64,000 nucleotides of DNA, taken from assembly GCF_030272615.1 (NCBI RefSeq), contig NC_081405.1:157593954-157657953 (forward strand), in the 5' to 3' direction. This document shows, piece by piece, positions 10,236-23,150 of the stretch. The position numbers and the translations under genes were made by a program. The notes below the pieces were generated by a model. The model did no database searches and had not been told where the DNA came from. It saw only the letters and a list, made by a program, of their open reading frames with translations. Origin of the DNA: Cryptomeria japonica. Taxonomy: Eukaryota > Streptophyta > Pinopsida > Cupressales > Cupressaceae. The stretch's first letter is position 1; every line of letters starts with the position of its first letter.

Positions 10236-11024
10236 ATGTTTATTTTAAAAATGCAACATATTCTTCACGTTACATGTTTTTTCTATTTTACAAGTTTCAA
10301 ATGGAGCATTCATTATAAGGAGAATACAAGAATCATCATCCATATTTGTATCGTTTGAGAATTAAAATATTTAATTTACATGTTGATTTTTCGTTTTGAT
10401 TTACCATGTATTCCTATAGCAGTTCACACAAATATCAAAGTGGGGGCAAAATCTAATGGTTAGAATTACACATCCATGCCCTTTTCCCTTATGTTTTAGG
10501 CCCACTTTAATTAGAGGTTCATTTTTATAATAACAATTCTATAAGTGACATATTCTTGCATGAAGGATCGTTTATGATATTGTCTCAACATGCCTCCATG
10601 ACTACTCATTCCTATGAACTATTTTTGATACCTAAATATCTCAATTTTCACCTTGGTTTAAATTAATAGATGTGGAATCAACCTAGGTCAATTATGTGTG
10701 CGTAGATTTAAACCTCAATTAATTTAAATCCCAAAATGTAAATTAAACCTTGTCAACCTTTCTCAATAGTTGTGAACTAACTTAACACACATTTATGTGA
10801 ATTTGTGTTTTATGTTACATTTAATAACATAACTCATCCATTTGAAATCATGTCATTTTCCTTATCTATTTGCACATCATCCTAAGGTTATCATTGAGGA
10901 TTGTAATTGTATTGTCAAACTATATCATTATACTAGGCATACAACATACTTGTTGTTATATATAATCTTGGTTCATTATTGTTAAATTAGTCTACTTAAG
11001 GATTTAACCAAAAGAAAATAAATA
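10236..11024. other. AT-rich spacer, no gene seen
   Basis: This is the stretch between the Tat LTR and the LINE. It is AT-rich, has no ORF of note and no recognisable transposon end apart from the LTR border on its left and the LINE duplication on its right. Confidence 0.6.
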
Positions 11025-11039
11025 CTTTCCTAACAGGTT
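11025..11039. repeat. LINE target-site duplication, left copy
   Basis: CTTTCCTAACAGGTT lies directly before the T run (the poly(A) of the minus-strand LINE). It matches 17272-17286 at 13 of 15 bases, consistent with an old insertion. Confidence 0.65.
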
Positions 11040-11365
11040 TTTTTTTTTTGAAAAAAGGGGTAAAGATTTATTCAGAAATCACAGAAATACAAAGAATGGG
11101 CCTTAGGCCCACCAAGACAACAACAAAAACTAAAAGGATCCTAAAAGAATCACCAACACCACCACTACAAAGTCTAGTGACCATATAATTACATCCGACC
11201 GTCAGATTTCCAATGATAATAACTTTTCGGAAAGCCCTCAGAAAGATGACGTGGCATCGAAGGCCAACTACTTTGGAATTACACCAAAAACCAGGCTCAT
11301 CAGGAGCCTCGAAGGGCCTCAAAAATGACAATAAAAAGGAAACAAACATAAAAGGGAAATTGATC

Positions 11366-14300
11366 CTACACCATTGGGTGCTCTTGCATCATCCTATCTT
11401 CTAGCATTAACCTGTCTAAAGTTTCAAGATAATCAAGAGGCAGACCATCCCTTCCACTAAAATCCCAACCATCAACATGCTCTGAAGCCCACTTGGCCAA
11501 ACAATCAGCCACTCTATTCCACTCCCTGGGAAAATGACAAAAGGAGACAAATTCCAATGTATTACACAGTTGTAAAATCTATCTGACCACAAAAGCTAAT
11601 TGCCAACTCACATCATTCAAATTTTGTTTGTTCAACATGTCCACAATAGTCTGAGAATCCGACTCACAAATAAGCTTCCTCCATCCTAAAGAACAATCTT
11701 GCTCAACAACAATCTTAATAGCTAGGGCCTCCATAAGATTGTTAGAGTGTTGCCCAATATAAAAAGAGAAGAAAAAAATGAACAACCATCATCACCTCTA
11801 CCTATACCTCCAATACCTGCATGTCCAGGATTCCCACAGGAAGAGCCATCTGTATTAATTTTTAAGATTCCCACAGGAGGGGGAATCCACCTTCCATCTC
11901 TACTTATCCGCTGCTTCGCATGTCGAGATCTATTTCCAACAACACAATCCATTTTAATGTTTTCCAATTGCAGATTCCTTACTATAGCATAATCACCTGG
12001 ATCAACATTTTCAGACAAATTGCACTTAGCCAAGATTGTCTCTTGAAGCCTATTAACTATCCTTTGCCACAGTTGAGGACTCCTTATATGAGAATCACAA
12101 AAGACCCTCTGATTCTTTTCCAACCACAAATTCTAGATAATAAGGGCTAGCCCAATAGCCCAGGAAGAAAAGAGGTCTTTGCTAGGGGTCTACCCAAGCT
12201 ATCCCAAAATTTAATTAAGGAGGTAGCATGAAAACAAGCATGATGCTAAGCCTCCCACCACTTGTGGCAAATATCCCTAGAGAAAGGGCATAGAAAAAAC
12301 AAGTGGGAGTAGTCTTCCTCATTATGCATACAAATATAACATATAGATGGTCCCTGGAAGCCTCTCTTACAAAGATTCTCCCACATGAGGCATTTCCTCT
12401 GAGTAACCAGCCATAAGAAAAAAATACATTTCGGCCAAGAGAAGCTATTCCAAACCTTCTTCCACTAGGGAACATCCGTCAGGCCATACAATTGCCTATC
12501 AAGCTGAGCATAACCTTTAGCAACAAAAAAATTGCCTTTTGGGTTAGGACCCCAAGCCAAAATATCTCTCTCCTTGAGGGAACTACATAACCTACCCTCC
12601 ATGATATTAACCAACACCACACGATCTTCATCCGAGCCACCCAAGGTCTATTCAAGAGGATCCTTCCAACAAGTCACCTCAACCTATCCAATGCGCCTAA
12701 CCGTTTTAAAATTCTCCACCTTAACCCATCTAGCATTAGTGAAAATGTTGCAAAGAGGCTGAAGCTATGGATAACTAGACATAATAGGAGGGTTACCATC
12801 CCAAGAGTCCAACCAAAAGAGAGCTTCAGAGACTCTATTACAAATCCAGAAAAGGCCATCTTTAATAAGTTGGGCGCCTTTTTTAAGAGTATCCCAGATA
12901 CAAGAGCCCCTACCCACTAAACTAAGATGAGGCACCTCATGATCATTAGCACCAAGGAGATACTTGTGGGTTAAAATCTTGGCCCAGTTTTGATCCTAAC
13001 TATTACACCACCTCCATTATAGCTTAGCTGGCAAGGCCTTGCTAACCAAAGCAATAGATTTGAGGCCAAGACCCCCAACATGTCTCGGTCCACAAACAAA
13101 GTCCCATTTAACTAAACTCCAATTAGAAGAAAGAAAACTACCAGACCAAAGAAATTGATAGGAAAGATCGTCAAACTCCCTCACAAAGTTGGAAGGGGGA
13201 GCTTGCACAAAATGCCTATAAATGGGAAGCGCTTGCACCACAGTCTTCAGAAGAATCACTCTTCCGACAGAGGATAACCACCTGTAAGTCCAATGATTAA
13301 CCTTGCAACGAAATTTATCCAAAATTCCTTGCCAAAAATCTTCGCATTGAACCCCAAATCTAAAGGAATCTTGAGGTACAACAAAGGAAGGGACCCTGTC
13401 TGAAATTTGAGGATCCTGTCAATCCTATTCTAAATAAGCCGATGGGTATTAAAGAAATATATGGATGATTTATCTTCATTAATTTTCTAACCTGACGCTT
13501 TGCAATAGATATCCAAAGCTCTCCTGAAATTCACTGCCTCATTGATTCTAGCCCTACCCATCAAACCTGTGTCATCCACAAATTGAAGATGAGAGAAGGG
13601 AGGTAGAGAATTGCTCCAACTCCAACTCTGAATAAGACCACATGTGTCTCACCTGGGAAGTGAGAAATCTGCCAAGACCTTCAGCCATGAGAATAAATAA
13701 ATAGGGAGATAAAGGGTCCCCTTGCCGAAGCCCCCGCAAAGCGCTAAACAATTCTAAGGGTTCCCCATTAATAATAACTGAGAAAGAGGTAGAAGTCACA
13801 CAACTAAGAACCCAATTCACCCACTTTTCTCCAAAACCAAAAGCGAAAAGGATCTTTTGTAAGAAATCCCAACTCACCCTATCATAAGCTTTGGCCATGT
13901 CAAGTTTAATAAACATAGCCTTCTCCTTAGAGGAAGCCATCGAATGAATAGCCTCCATTGCTATCACAACTCCATCAAGGATCTGTCTTCCATCAATGAA
14001 ACCACCTTGCTCCTTAGAAACCAAAGTGCAGAGGAGAGGTTTGAGTTGTTCAACAATCAATTTAGTGATTATCTTGTAGATAACATTACATAAAGCAATA
14101 GACCTATATTGATCCAAGCTATTAGCCCCCTCCTTCTTAGGAACAAGAGCCAAAGAAGGTATAATTAATAGATTTGAGCATTTGTTTATTCCTATGAGAT
14201 TCCTGAACCACATCTAGAAGATCATACATTATAATCTCCCAAAATTGTTGAAAAAACTCAATAGGAAACCCGTCAGGGCCAGGAGCCTTGCCTTTTTTCA

Positions 14301-15570
14301 TTTGAAACACAACCCCCTCAAGTTCAGACAACAAAATAGGGCGCAAGAGAGAATCATTCATTTCAACAAAGACAAGAGGGGGAATACAGTTCAAGATGAC
14401 CCTCTCTTCCACCATAGCTTCAGGATCCTCTTTGGTAAATAAATTAGAAAAAAAACTAACAACTTCCGTAGCAATTTCTTCTTTAGATGAAAGATGAACC
14501 CGTTCTGAAGATATGAGAGAGGTAATAGAGTTACCATACCTTTGAGCCTTAACATAATTATGAAAAAAGATGTGTTTCTATCACCTTCTTGGGGCCAATC
14601 CACACGAGACTTTTGTTTCCAGAAAATCTCCTCATGCAACTCCCACTCTTCTAAGTCCTTTAGAGAAGATTCCCAAAACATTGTTTGTTCCACCTCTTCA
14701 GCCTATATTTCACATGTTGTAATCTCTTCCCAAAGGTGTACATAGCCCGCCAGTGGGTAGGCACCCCTTCATACCACCAATCAACCATAAGATCCCTCAA
14801 CGATTGATCACGAAGCCACATCAATTCAAATTTGAAAGAGGGATTTTGGAGGTTCTAAAAGATGTAATAGAAAGCTTAATAGGCCAATGATCAGGACCCC
14901 TTAAATCAAGAATCTCTGAACTGGTGGACCACCTATCATGCACCCAATAGAAGGAATCCAAAAATCTATCAAGCCTTTTAGAGATAGCCTCAACACCACT
15001 CCTCCTATTATTCCATGTAAAACACCATTAATTAGCTTCACATCAATGAGATTCAAGAGACCAATATTGTCTCTGAGTAAATTTGAGGAAGGATCAAAGC
15101 TTGAATAACCCACCTCGCTTTTCCTCCAAACTAGGAACGATATTAAAATCTCCAACCAAAATCCAGGGGAGAAAAGGATCTTGAGCCCGAACAAGATTGA
15201 TGTGAGCCCAAAGATGTGACTTACCCACAAGATCAATAGGAGCATAAATATTAGAGAAGAGGCATCTTTCTCCAGTCTCAAAGCTAGAAGCGACCATAGA
15301 AATGGAAGGCCTGCTAGAAAACCACCACAAAGGGGAAACTTTCCTCGGGTTCCAGAAGCAAGAAACTCCACCTGAACTGCTATGAGAGCTCACTCCCTAC
15401 AAAAGGCCCTAGGGCTAGACACGCAAAGCACAACTGGCCAAACCATCCACTAAAAGCTTGGTCTCCCGAATAAAAACAACATCAGGAGACTCAGAGTCAA
15501 TTAATCTGTGAACAACCTTTTGTCTAGGGATGTTGTTCAACCCCCTTACATTCCATGAGAGAACAATCAT
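11366..15570 (-). pseudogene. LINE ORF2: endonuclease, reverse transcriptase, RNase H
   Basis: It starts at ATG 15570 with an SWNVRGLN-type endonuclease start; GDFNI of the endonuclease is at 15138-15153. The reverse transcriptase (about 14400-13400) has FIDGRQ, KLDMAKAYDRVSW, LRQGDPLSPYLF and an FVDD active site at 13571-13582. A zf-RVT finger is recognisable at about 12460-12280. The RNase H domain starts with NTDGSS near 11850, continues through ESDSQ and NRVADCLA, and ends at 11366. The longest intact piece is 13572-14213. Several frameshifts and stops separate the domains. The order matches plant L1 elements with a C-terminal RNase H. Confidence 0.88.
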
Positions 15571-15999
15571 TTATGTGGTTGAGAGAAGTGTAAATCAATG
15601 GGCTTCACAGACCCTGACTCAACCAAAGTATCACCAATAAGCTTAACCTTTTCCTAATCCGTTCTTCATCCACTCCTTAAAGGTTTGTCTAAAGAACCCT
15701 TTTTGAGGGTCTTCTACTGCAAGCCTAAAACAGGCGGGGCTTTATTACTCTTCACAGAACCCAAGGCCACTATAGTGGAAGGAGGAGTAGACACCATGAC
15801 CACTGCACCTTCAAGGACCCATGACCCACTAAGATCTCTATTGTCCTGAACATGGGAAGGCAAATCCATAACCATTTGAACATCCTGTTGATTCTCCAAA
15901 GATAGGGCCCGACCCTCTTTCTTGGAATCCCCATCCAGCACCTCATGCTGAAATTGGGCACCCAAGGACATTTCAACTGGAACTCCTTCCTCTTAGACC

Positions 16000-17006
16000 A
16001 AATCCTCTAGAACATCAAACCTATTTAGGGTGACATCATTTTGCCTATCCAACCAGGTTCTATTCTTTCCTTTGTTTTTATTCTGAGGTTTGACAAGAAT
16101 GAAGCCATCTTTATCAGTAGGACCATTAGGCATAGGGGCTTTCCCCTTATCTTCCCCCAGAACATAGTGAGGAGGATTGGAAACAACCAGTTTAGAAGAT
16201 TTATTTCTGGGACATCTCCGCTATAAATGACCATATTCATGACAAATTCTGCATCTAAATGACAGGGTCTCATAGTCTAGATGTTGGATCCAAGAGGATG
16301 TCCCCAAACAGATTTCCATAGAGTATGGCAAAGGATTATTTAAATCAACTTCTACACATATACGAGCGTAGAAAATTACCTTTCAATCTTGAGTTTGTGA
16401 AGCCGAACCCACAGGTTTACCAAGAAGCAGTGAGATTGAGTGAAGAATATCTTCTCTCCAAAATTCCAACAGAAGCCTCGACAATCGGATCCACACGAGC
16501 ACACAAGAGGGAATCTCCTCAACAAAATTAAAGCCAATATGCCAAGGTTTGATAAAGAGTCCCACCTGGTTGAAAAAACAAGGGCCACCCTCAAAAGCCT
16601 TGTTCCTGTCTGCTAGGTTGGAAAAAATAACCAGAAAATAGTTATTGGCTGCCATAAGTAGCTCCATGTCTCCTTCAAGATTCCAGACATGATGTGTCCA
16701 AGACTCTAAAACAAGTATAGAGAGGCGAAAACCAATAAATTTGTATATGAGAGCATGATTACACCAATATTCAACATCCTTCAAAATTTTCTCAGGTTGA
16801 ATAACTAGAACTGGACAATCTTGGGATCTCTCCAAACAACCATTCACCTTTTTCATGCGAAAAGGCTCTTTCGAAGAAGAGACTCCTGCCCTTGATTGGG
16901 AATGACTAATGTGTTCCTTTCCAAATGCATGCATCAAATGAGACAGATCCGCCATATCCAGATCTCCAGAGATCATCTGAGAAGAGGATAATCCTCTATT
17001 CTCCAT
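16000..17006 (-). pseudogene. LINE ORF1, DUF4283-type nucleic-acid binding protein
   Basis: From ATG at 17006 (an in-frame upstream ATG at 17066 is also possible) the frame is open to 16383. It covers a DUF4283-like domain around 16790-16420 with the usual WCNHALIYKFIGFR-like start and a VWIRLSRLLLEFW-like end. After a frameshift, a CCHC knuckle with the pattern C-x2-C-x4-H-x4-C is recognisable at about 16207-16255, but one codon inside it is TAG (minus-strand reading of 16221-16223). In LINEs this protein coats the element RNA. The broken frame marks a pseudogene. Confidence 0.8.
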
Positions 17007-17271
17007 GGACCCAGAGAAAATACCAAAAGAAAAAAAAGAAGAGGGGCGGGAAACCCAACCCCACACACCCCCAATGACAACCTAGAGAAGAAGAAACATA
17101 AAATGGTTGCAAAAAAACCCTGCGACAACCCAGAAACCCGACCACAGGCAAGCAAAAACCGACCCCCAGCAAGCAAGAAACCCTCCCAAAATGAAGCAAA
17201 GCGCAGGACACAGGCTAGGGCACGTCGGCCCTAGCACGACATCTACGCAAATGCAAAGCCATCATCATCCC

Positions 17272-17286
17272 CTTTCATAACAAGTT
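17272..17286. repeat. LINE target-site duplication, right copy
   Basis: CTTTCATAACAAGTT follows the 5' end of the LINE and pairs with 11025-11039. It sets the element's 5' border at about 17271. Confidence 0.65.
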
Positions 17287-17765
17287 CTTACTAGTGTCTC
17301 TAAACATCCATTTATTTTAAACACAATTCTGACGAGTCATGGTGCATTTACTATGATAGTCAATAATTTGTTAATTCACTTCTGTATGTCTAGGCTCAAA
17401 TTTGTAGCCATGCTAGTTTCACAAGTATAGAGATCAATTCTATATGTGTCGATCTAAATCAAAGCAAATTATAGTGAGTTTATAAATTCTAAGGTATTTA
17501 TCCATGCAAGGCCCTATTTTTAGCATATTTAAAAATTAACTCCTAGAATTTTCAATATATTCCCCAATTTGGAATCCATTTATCACATTTAATTAATTAA
17601 TTTATTTTAATCTTAATTATATATTATAATTCTAGTATCAACACCTTAACTTAGGTTTTATTATTATTTAAGTATCACCTCTAAGATATTTTTATGTAAG
17701 AGGATGCATTTATTTCCTTCCAATGTGATAGAAGTATAATGTATGCTAAATGTTAAGTAATATGT
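17287..17765. other. AT-rich spacer between two LINEs
   Basis: This is short AT-rich DNA between the LINE duplication at 17286 and the next LINE duplication at 17766. No gene, RNA or repeat is recognised. Confidence 0.6.
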
Positions 17766-17775
17766 GTTGTCTATA
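17766..17775. repeat. Target-site duplication of truncated LINE, left
   Basis: GTTGTCTATA is identical to 19707-19716. Confidence 0.7.
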
Positions 17776-19706
17776 GGCCCGTAAATGGATAGGTCAGGGT
17801 TGATCCGTTGAAGTTTTCAAAGGAATCAGTGCAATGGCAAAAGCTGATATAGGATGGATAAAAGTCAATTTTGATGGTGCCTCAAAAGGAAACCTTGGGC
17901 TCTCTAGGGCTTGCTGCATAGAGAGAGATGAATTTGGTAATGTTTTAGTGTTAGGAGCTACGAAATTGCCTATAAGGACAAATAACGAAACAAAAGTACA
18001 AACAACATTCCTTGCTATTAACTTGACTAATAAACTTGTAGTAGAAAATTTGCATCTTGAAGGTGATTCTCATATTATAGTGGATGTAATTTTGAAGGGT
18101 AGGACATAGAATTGGAAGATTGACAAATTCATTGAATTGATTAATCAAAGTTTGAATTCATTTTAAAACTTCAAGATCTCCCATGTTTTCGAAGAGAAGT
18201 CATTCGAGAGGTAGATTTACTCTCAAATTGGGGTGCATCTTGAATGAAGATCAAGAGGAAGATTGGTGGATGGATCTTCGTGGCTTGTAAGTGGCAAAGA
18301 TAGTGGCAATTGGTGGCAGATGTGGATGATTGTGTGGGTGGCACCTAGTGTATGTTTCCATTAATGAAGGTTGGTGCAGATTAGACCTTTCTAAATTATT
18401 TGTGATGTCCTTAACCTTAGGGCCATCATATTATCCCTCTTGCCTTCCTTTTCTACAGAAAGTACACCATCGCTGATTTGGGTAAGATCGAGTAGGTGAT
18501 TTCCCCTTTTTGTGAGGTTGCTTCCTTGCGTACGAGTGTTTATGTAGTAGCAGGTGATATGACACGGGAAGTGATAGGGCAGGTTAAAACTTCTTTGACA
18601 AGTTTTTTCCCATAGCCATTTCCTTATTCTCAGAGCAACAGGTGCACGTCTCATGTTTTCATTTTATCAAAGCAATAGGTAAAGGTGGTTTCAAACGACT
18701 TCAATGGAGCCAAATTTCTCCTTGGTTGCATCCAAACAACAGTTAGCTTTCATGGGTTCTATATAAGAGGAACGCATGCATAATGTTTTCAAGATATCGA
18801 ACCAATGTAGATTTGGCATCAATGTTTTTCACTCGGGATTTGGAGATGGGCACAAATGAAGATGTCAAGTGGGTCATGAGGGAATGTGTGAAAGAATGAT
18901 GGAAGAATAGGACGGACGTCTTCATGGTCATGGCCCAAATTGGAGAAGGTTTCATGACAAAGAGTGGTGAGTGGATGCATTTTGCTGATTTTATTTCACT
19001 CCTTTGATCATTTTTTTCGTGGGGTGCTGATAAAAGGAAAGGAAAGGAAAGGGTCTTTTATAGTTCACAACGTCAGTCATTGTGTATGGGTCCATAGATG
19101 GGTTAGAGCAATACGGGACTACCTCGTACTCTTTGCGGGATGTACCTAATTGCGCTACAAACGAGGGGTACATACCTTACCCCCTTGTGGGATATGGACA
19201 TGAAAGTAAGGTGTGTAGAGGTACAAAGGGGTTGGGAGCATATTAATGATTATCTAAGAAGCCACGAGAAGGAGCCTCAAGCCAATGTTCCAAAGGACAC
19301 CAAGAAAGTCAAGAAGCAAATCGTTTTCAAGGAGGAGGATTACTTGTTAACTCATGGGGAGGCAAAGGAACAAGCTCTTGATTAGTAACTCTATTTTGTG
19401 TTTGATTTTTAGCAGGTTAGGCCTTTTTGTATGGGTATTTCTATCATTATTGCTAGTTATGTATGCTTTGGACAAATATATTATGGAACAGTGGTTGAGA
19501 TATATGTATAGTTTGTTAGTAGTAGTATTTGGTGTTGAAATCCTAGATGTTCTTAGTTTTAGTTTTGATTGAGAGACTTTTTCTATGTCTTGCGATTGGA
19601 TTTCCATGTTGATCTATGGGTTGAGCCACAACTGGAAATATTTTTTGTAATATTCCTTATAATTATTAATATAAATATATAAATATTTATTGATAAAAAA
19701 AAAGAA
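17776..19706 (+). mobile_element. 5'-truncated LINE copy with 10-bp target-site duplication
   Basis: The segment begins inside a LINE-type RNase H region, has a long 3' part and ends in a short A run with GAA (19695-19706). The 10-mer GTTGTCTATA occurs directly before it (17766-17775) and directly after it (19707-19716), the expected duplication for target-primed integration. Truncation at the 5' end is typical of LINEs. Between about 18250 and 19390 no conserved domain is recognised; an open stretch at 19140-19385 may be part of the element's 3' region. Confidence 0.8.
17834..18242 (+). pseudogene. LINE-derived RNase H (RVT_3-like) fragment
   Basis: The frame from 17834 to 18109 gives KVNFDGASKGN, an ERDEFGNVL strand, NNETKVQ at the usual AEx site and EGDSHIIVD, all normal for the plant LINE RNase H. 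After a stop at 18107 the fold continues in a shifted frame to about 18242 with REVIREVDLLSNWG, the usual last RExNxxAD segment. The usual Asn and Ala there are changed. Frameshift and stop make it a pseudogene. Confidence 0.75.
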
Positions 19707-19716
19707 GTTGTCTATA
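19707..19716. repeat. Target-site duplication of truncated LINE, right
   Basis: GTTGTCTATA directly follows the A-rich tail and is identical to 17766-17775. Confidence 0.7.
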
Positions 19717-21560
19717 ATTATAGAGGTCATGTCACTTCCTTTTTTTTATCCCTACTGAAACCTTAATGAGCATTGCTTCTTTCACTCTTAGAATTTCACA
19801 AGGTGATTGTGATAGGCACTTGAATGTAGGGGATTCTAAATGATGCATTAGTAAATTACACGCTCTTGTTTTGCGTCTAGGTCACAAATTTGGTGTTGTA
19901 GCTCTATTTCCTTTTAAAAATTCATTAGTGTATGATTAAGGGCCACCCCTCTTTGTTCCTAGATCATGTAAGGAGGTATCAATGATATTTAAAGACTCAT
20001 GAACATGTCCACAAATGGGTGTGTGGGTCTTGTAGGTTCTAACATCATAGGAATATTGAAGGTGTTGCAATAATTGAAATTGAAGAATCAATGTAGTGTT
20101 CTAATGATGTAATGCATCTTAGGACAAAAAACTTTACAAAAATGTTTGGTATGTCCTAGAAGTAAGCTTTGGTACAAATATGTACATTGATATTATTCAA
20201 AACTCTTTGGCGTGCCATGGTATCATAGACAAGTTTCATGACTCATGGACTAATTTGAAAGAATTGCAAAAATGAGCATAAAAGGAATGGAAATAGTTAA
20301 TTAAGGCCAAATTGACCTATTCCACTACATAAAGGGCTTCTTCATTATTTATTGTGAGAGAATATGATTGAAATTCAATATTAGATTTTATGTCACGACT
20401 TGGAATTAACATTTCATATATCTAAAACCTTAGTTCCTTACCCTCAACCCTAACATATATTCTTTGACCACGATCCTTGTAAGGGTCTATCTCTCCTATC
20501 TTCTAGAACTTTGGTAATATTTTGGATTTCAAGGGATTGAAAAATTCTTTCATGATTACAAGGACACCAAAGATTAATTTATTAAGATGGACCTAGATAA
20601 GGATCCTCTTGAATCAATTTCACTAAAAATAAAGGATGGTGTTGTCATCAAGTTCTCAATTGTGTTAATAGCCTCTTTAGGCGTTGAAGGTGCTTCAATT
20701 ATGGGCATTTGATCTCATTGTCCAAGGAGGGTTTGTAGTGGATCAAAATAACATAATAAATGGTGTTCCACTTGGTGGCATAAGGATCAACTCCATCATT
20801 GTTGGGTTGGCCTTTCCTTGATTTAGGTAGTGTCCTCTTTATCTCCCCATTTACTTAGAGATTGATCCTCAATGATCTCTTCTAACAATTGCAAATATGG
20901 TCTAGTTGTGTTTTTGGTCATCTGTTGAGTGCCAAGGAAAATTTTGGCTCCCATTACTTGAGTAGCAATGTGTGCTTCTTCAAAATCCGCAATAGTTGAT
21001 TATGAGCCCAAGGTTGTGAATAAGTGGACAATTGTGCATAAGAAGAAACATTCCTCCAAAAGAGATGGATCATCACAATATGACTCTATGCTCCCATGAC
21101 AAAAAGGGAGCAAATGGTGGGAGAAAAAGCATAGGTTTTGTTTATTTTTTCTGGTTTGCATGCTAGGTGTGTTAGTTTGGCTCACATGTCTTAATTTAAT
21201 TCTAAAACGTGTCTATAGTTTTTCAATTTTATTCTTTGTTGCCCTCTTTGCACATTGGAAAACAACAACTATTTTGTTTTGATCATATAATTAGGGAGAG
21301 TGCCCCACTATGATCACATTTATGTAAAAAAAACGTATACATTGCTTGTACTTGACTAGTAACAAGACAAGGTACTTGTTGTGTTGGTAATGCAATTCCA
21401 AAATACAGTGAATGACATCCAATTTTAATTGAGACAAGTTTTAAATGTTGGTACTGAGCTTTGTTTAAATTATAAAGTTAATAATTTCATAAAAGTTTGA
21501 TATAGATCTTATTTTACTTCCAATATACATACCTAACTACATTATATTAACTTTATATAG
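19717..21560. other. No gene recognised, decayed DNA
   Basis: There are only short random ORFs. No transposase, polyprotein or host protein match is recognised in any frame, and no clear repeat structure. Probably old, decayed repeat DNA. Confidence 0.5.
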
Positions 21561-21565
21561 CAAAC
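21561..21565. repeat. TSD of gag-only element, left
   Basis: CAAAC, identical to 29406-29410; 5 bp is normal for Ty3 elements. Confidence 0.85.
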
Positions 21566-22795
21566 TGTAGCATCCTAAAATTGCGACACTTGCAATTTCG
21601 ACTGCATTTCGGTCTTCACGATGGCGACGCAACACGCAACCTGAATGGAGACCCCGAAACCTGATTACGACACTGAAAACTGCATTTTTCAAGCACCCTG
21701 GCCTGAACCTCCTTACACCCTGCTGTCCCGGGAGGTGGGACCAGAGCGCCCAGCGCCCTGGTCCCCCAGGACCATGGCGCCCAGCGCCCTGGTCCCTGGG
21801 TCCTATTTTGGGCCCGGTCTCCTTTGGACTTCGGGTCTTTTTGTTTGCAATTTGGAAAATAAACTTTCCTGGTCGGCCTAAGGTCGGGAAAATCAATCTA
21901 TCAGCCCTAAATGACAAGTATATAAACTACATTTTCCTCTTTCATTCGATATGATGGAAAAGGCGTGGAAACTATACTCAAGCATTCAAGCATTCAAGCA
22001 TTCCTTCAAGCAATTGATCATTTCAAGTCTCCATTCAAGGCTAAGTGTTGCATTCAAGACAAGGATTCAACCATTGAAGAGGAGATCACTTACAACATAC
22101 TACTACAACATACAACATACAACATCTATACCTTCGCACATAAGGATACAAACATCCTTACAACAAGGTATTAGTACTTGTTTTACATTACAGTCATTTA
22201 CATTTACAGCACTTGCTCATTTCTTGGTTAATTCCAAAACCGGGGTTTGACCTAAAGGCAAACCCCTAATCCCTAACCCCCCAATCGTCTTCGCTTTTCT
22301 GTGTGTAGGTTGCAGGTACGCGGCTGAAATTGAAGATCTGGAATCCTTGTGCAGAGACGAACAGATCCCCCTTCGTTTCGCGGATTTTTCGGAGGACCAT
22401 GGCGCCAGGCGCCATCGTCCCAACAATTTTTGCTCAAATTTGCAGGATAGCGCCGTATCGACATTTCACTACTAATTCCAGGTCCGCAGCTTCATCCTAT
22501 ATCCCTATCTCAGTTTATAAGCGAATCTTTGTCACTTTCTATGCATTCCTAGCCTAATTCTTCTATGCACATTCTTTACAAAAGAGGGTAGCCTTGCTTT
22601 CTTAACCCTTGAAACTCATTTAGCATCCAATCTTGCCTTGCGTGGGATTGGATCTTGTGGGTTTCAACCCCTCTTTTGAATGTAAAGTCTCTCCCCTAAG
22701 TGAAAACCATCAACCCTAGTGAATCTCCCTTCTCTCTCCTTGGAGTTGGAAGAGGGGAGAGCAACTAGGGTTCGATCGCGATTTTCCGCTTTACA
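21566..22795 (+). repeat. 5' LTR of gag-only element
   Basis: It begins TGTAGCATCC and ends CGCTTTACA. It carries two hairpin modules upstream of the TATA box (21738-21764, 21769-21795), a TATA box, short CATTCAAG and ACAACATAC repeats, and another hairpin module near 22394. Confidence 0.95.
21919..21927 (+). promoter_or_regulatory. TATA box of 5' LTR
   Basis: TATATAAAC lies about 350 bp into the LTR and is kept exactly at 28529-28537 in the 3' LTR. Transcription should start about 30 bp downstream, which sets the U3/R border near 21950. Confidence 0.65.
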
Positions 22796-22798
22796 TTT

Positions 22799-22816
22799 TG
22801 GTGAACCCGACGTGAA
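22799..22816 (+). other. Primer-binding site of gag-only element
   Basis: After the LTR end and a TTT spacer the sequence reads TGGTGAACCCGACGTGAA. The TGG start fits a tRNA 3' CCA end. The spacer is the same as in the Tat element, but the site itself differs. Confidence 0.6.
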
Positions 22817-23150
22817 CATCCTTTCTGATTTTTCATGCTTAGATCTGAAAAAATTGATTACATTTCCATGTTTGATCTTTTGCAAAATTTTAGAGGTGAT
22901 TGCATGAAAACCCTAAATTTTCTTTTTAGTAATTAAGCTTGTGAAATGTCTAAATGTTAATGCTTGTTTCAGATCTATCCTTCTATTACAAATTATCAAT
23001 TCATATTGGTGCTTTAATTTTGAAAATTAAGTGGTTAAGTGTCAAAACCCTAATTTTTAAAACCCTCTTGATTCAACCTTTGTCCGACAATTTCACTGAT
23101 CAAAACATCTCCAAATCAGCTGTAACTTTGGATTCCGCAATAAAATCACA

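Larger units (their letters stand above)
11040..17271 (-). mobile_element. L1-type LINE, nearly full length, decayed
   Basis: On the minus strand, ORF1 with a DUF4283-type domain and zinc knuckle is followed by ORF2 with endonuclease, reverse transcriptase, zf-RVT finger and RNase H, then a short 3' UTR and a poly(A) tail (the T run at 11038-11050). Flanking sequences CTTTCCTAACAGGTT (11025-11039) and CTTTCATAACAAGTT (17272-17286) match at 13 of 15 positions and are read as the target-site duplication. That gives an element of about 6.2 kb, a normal length for plant L1. Both ORFs carry frameshifts and stops, so it is inactive. Confidence 0.9.
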
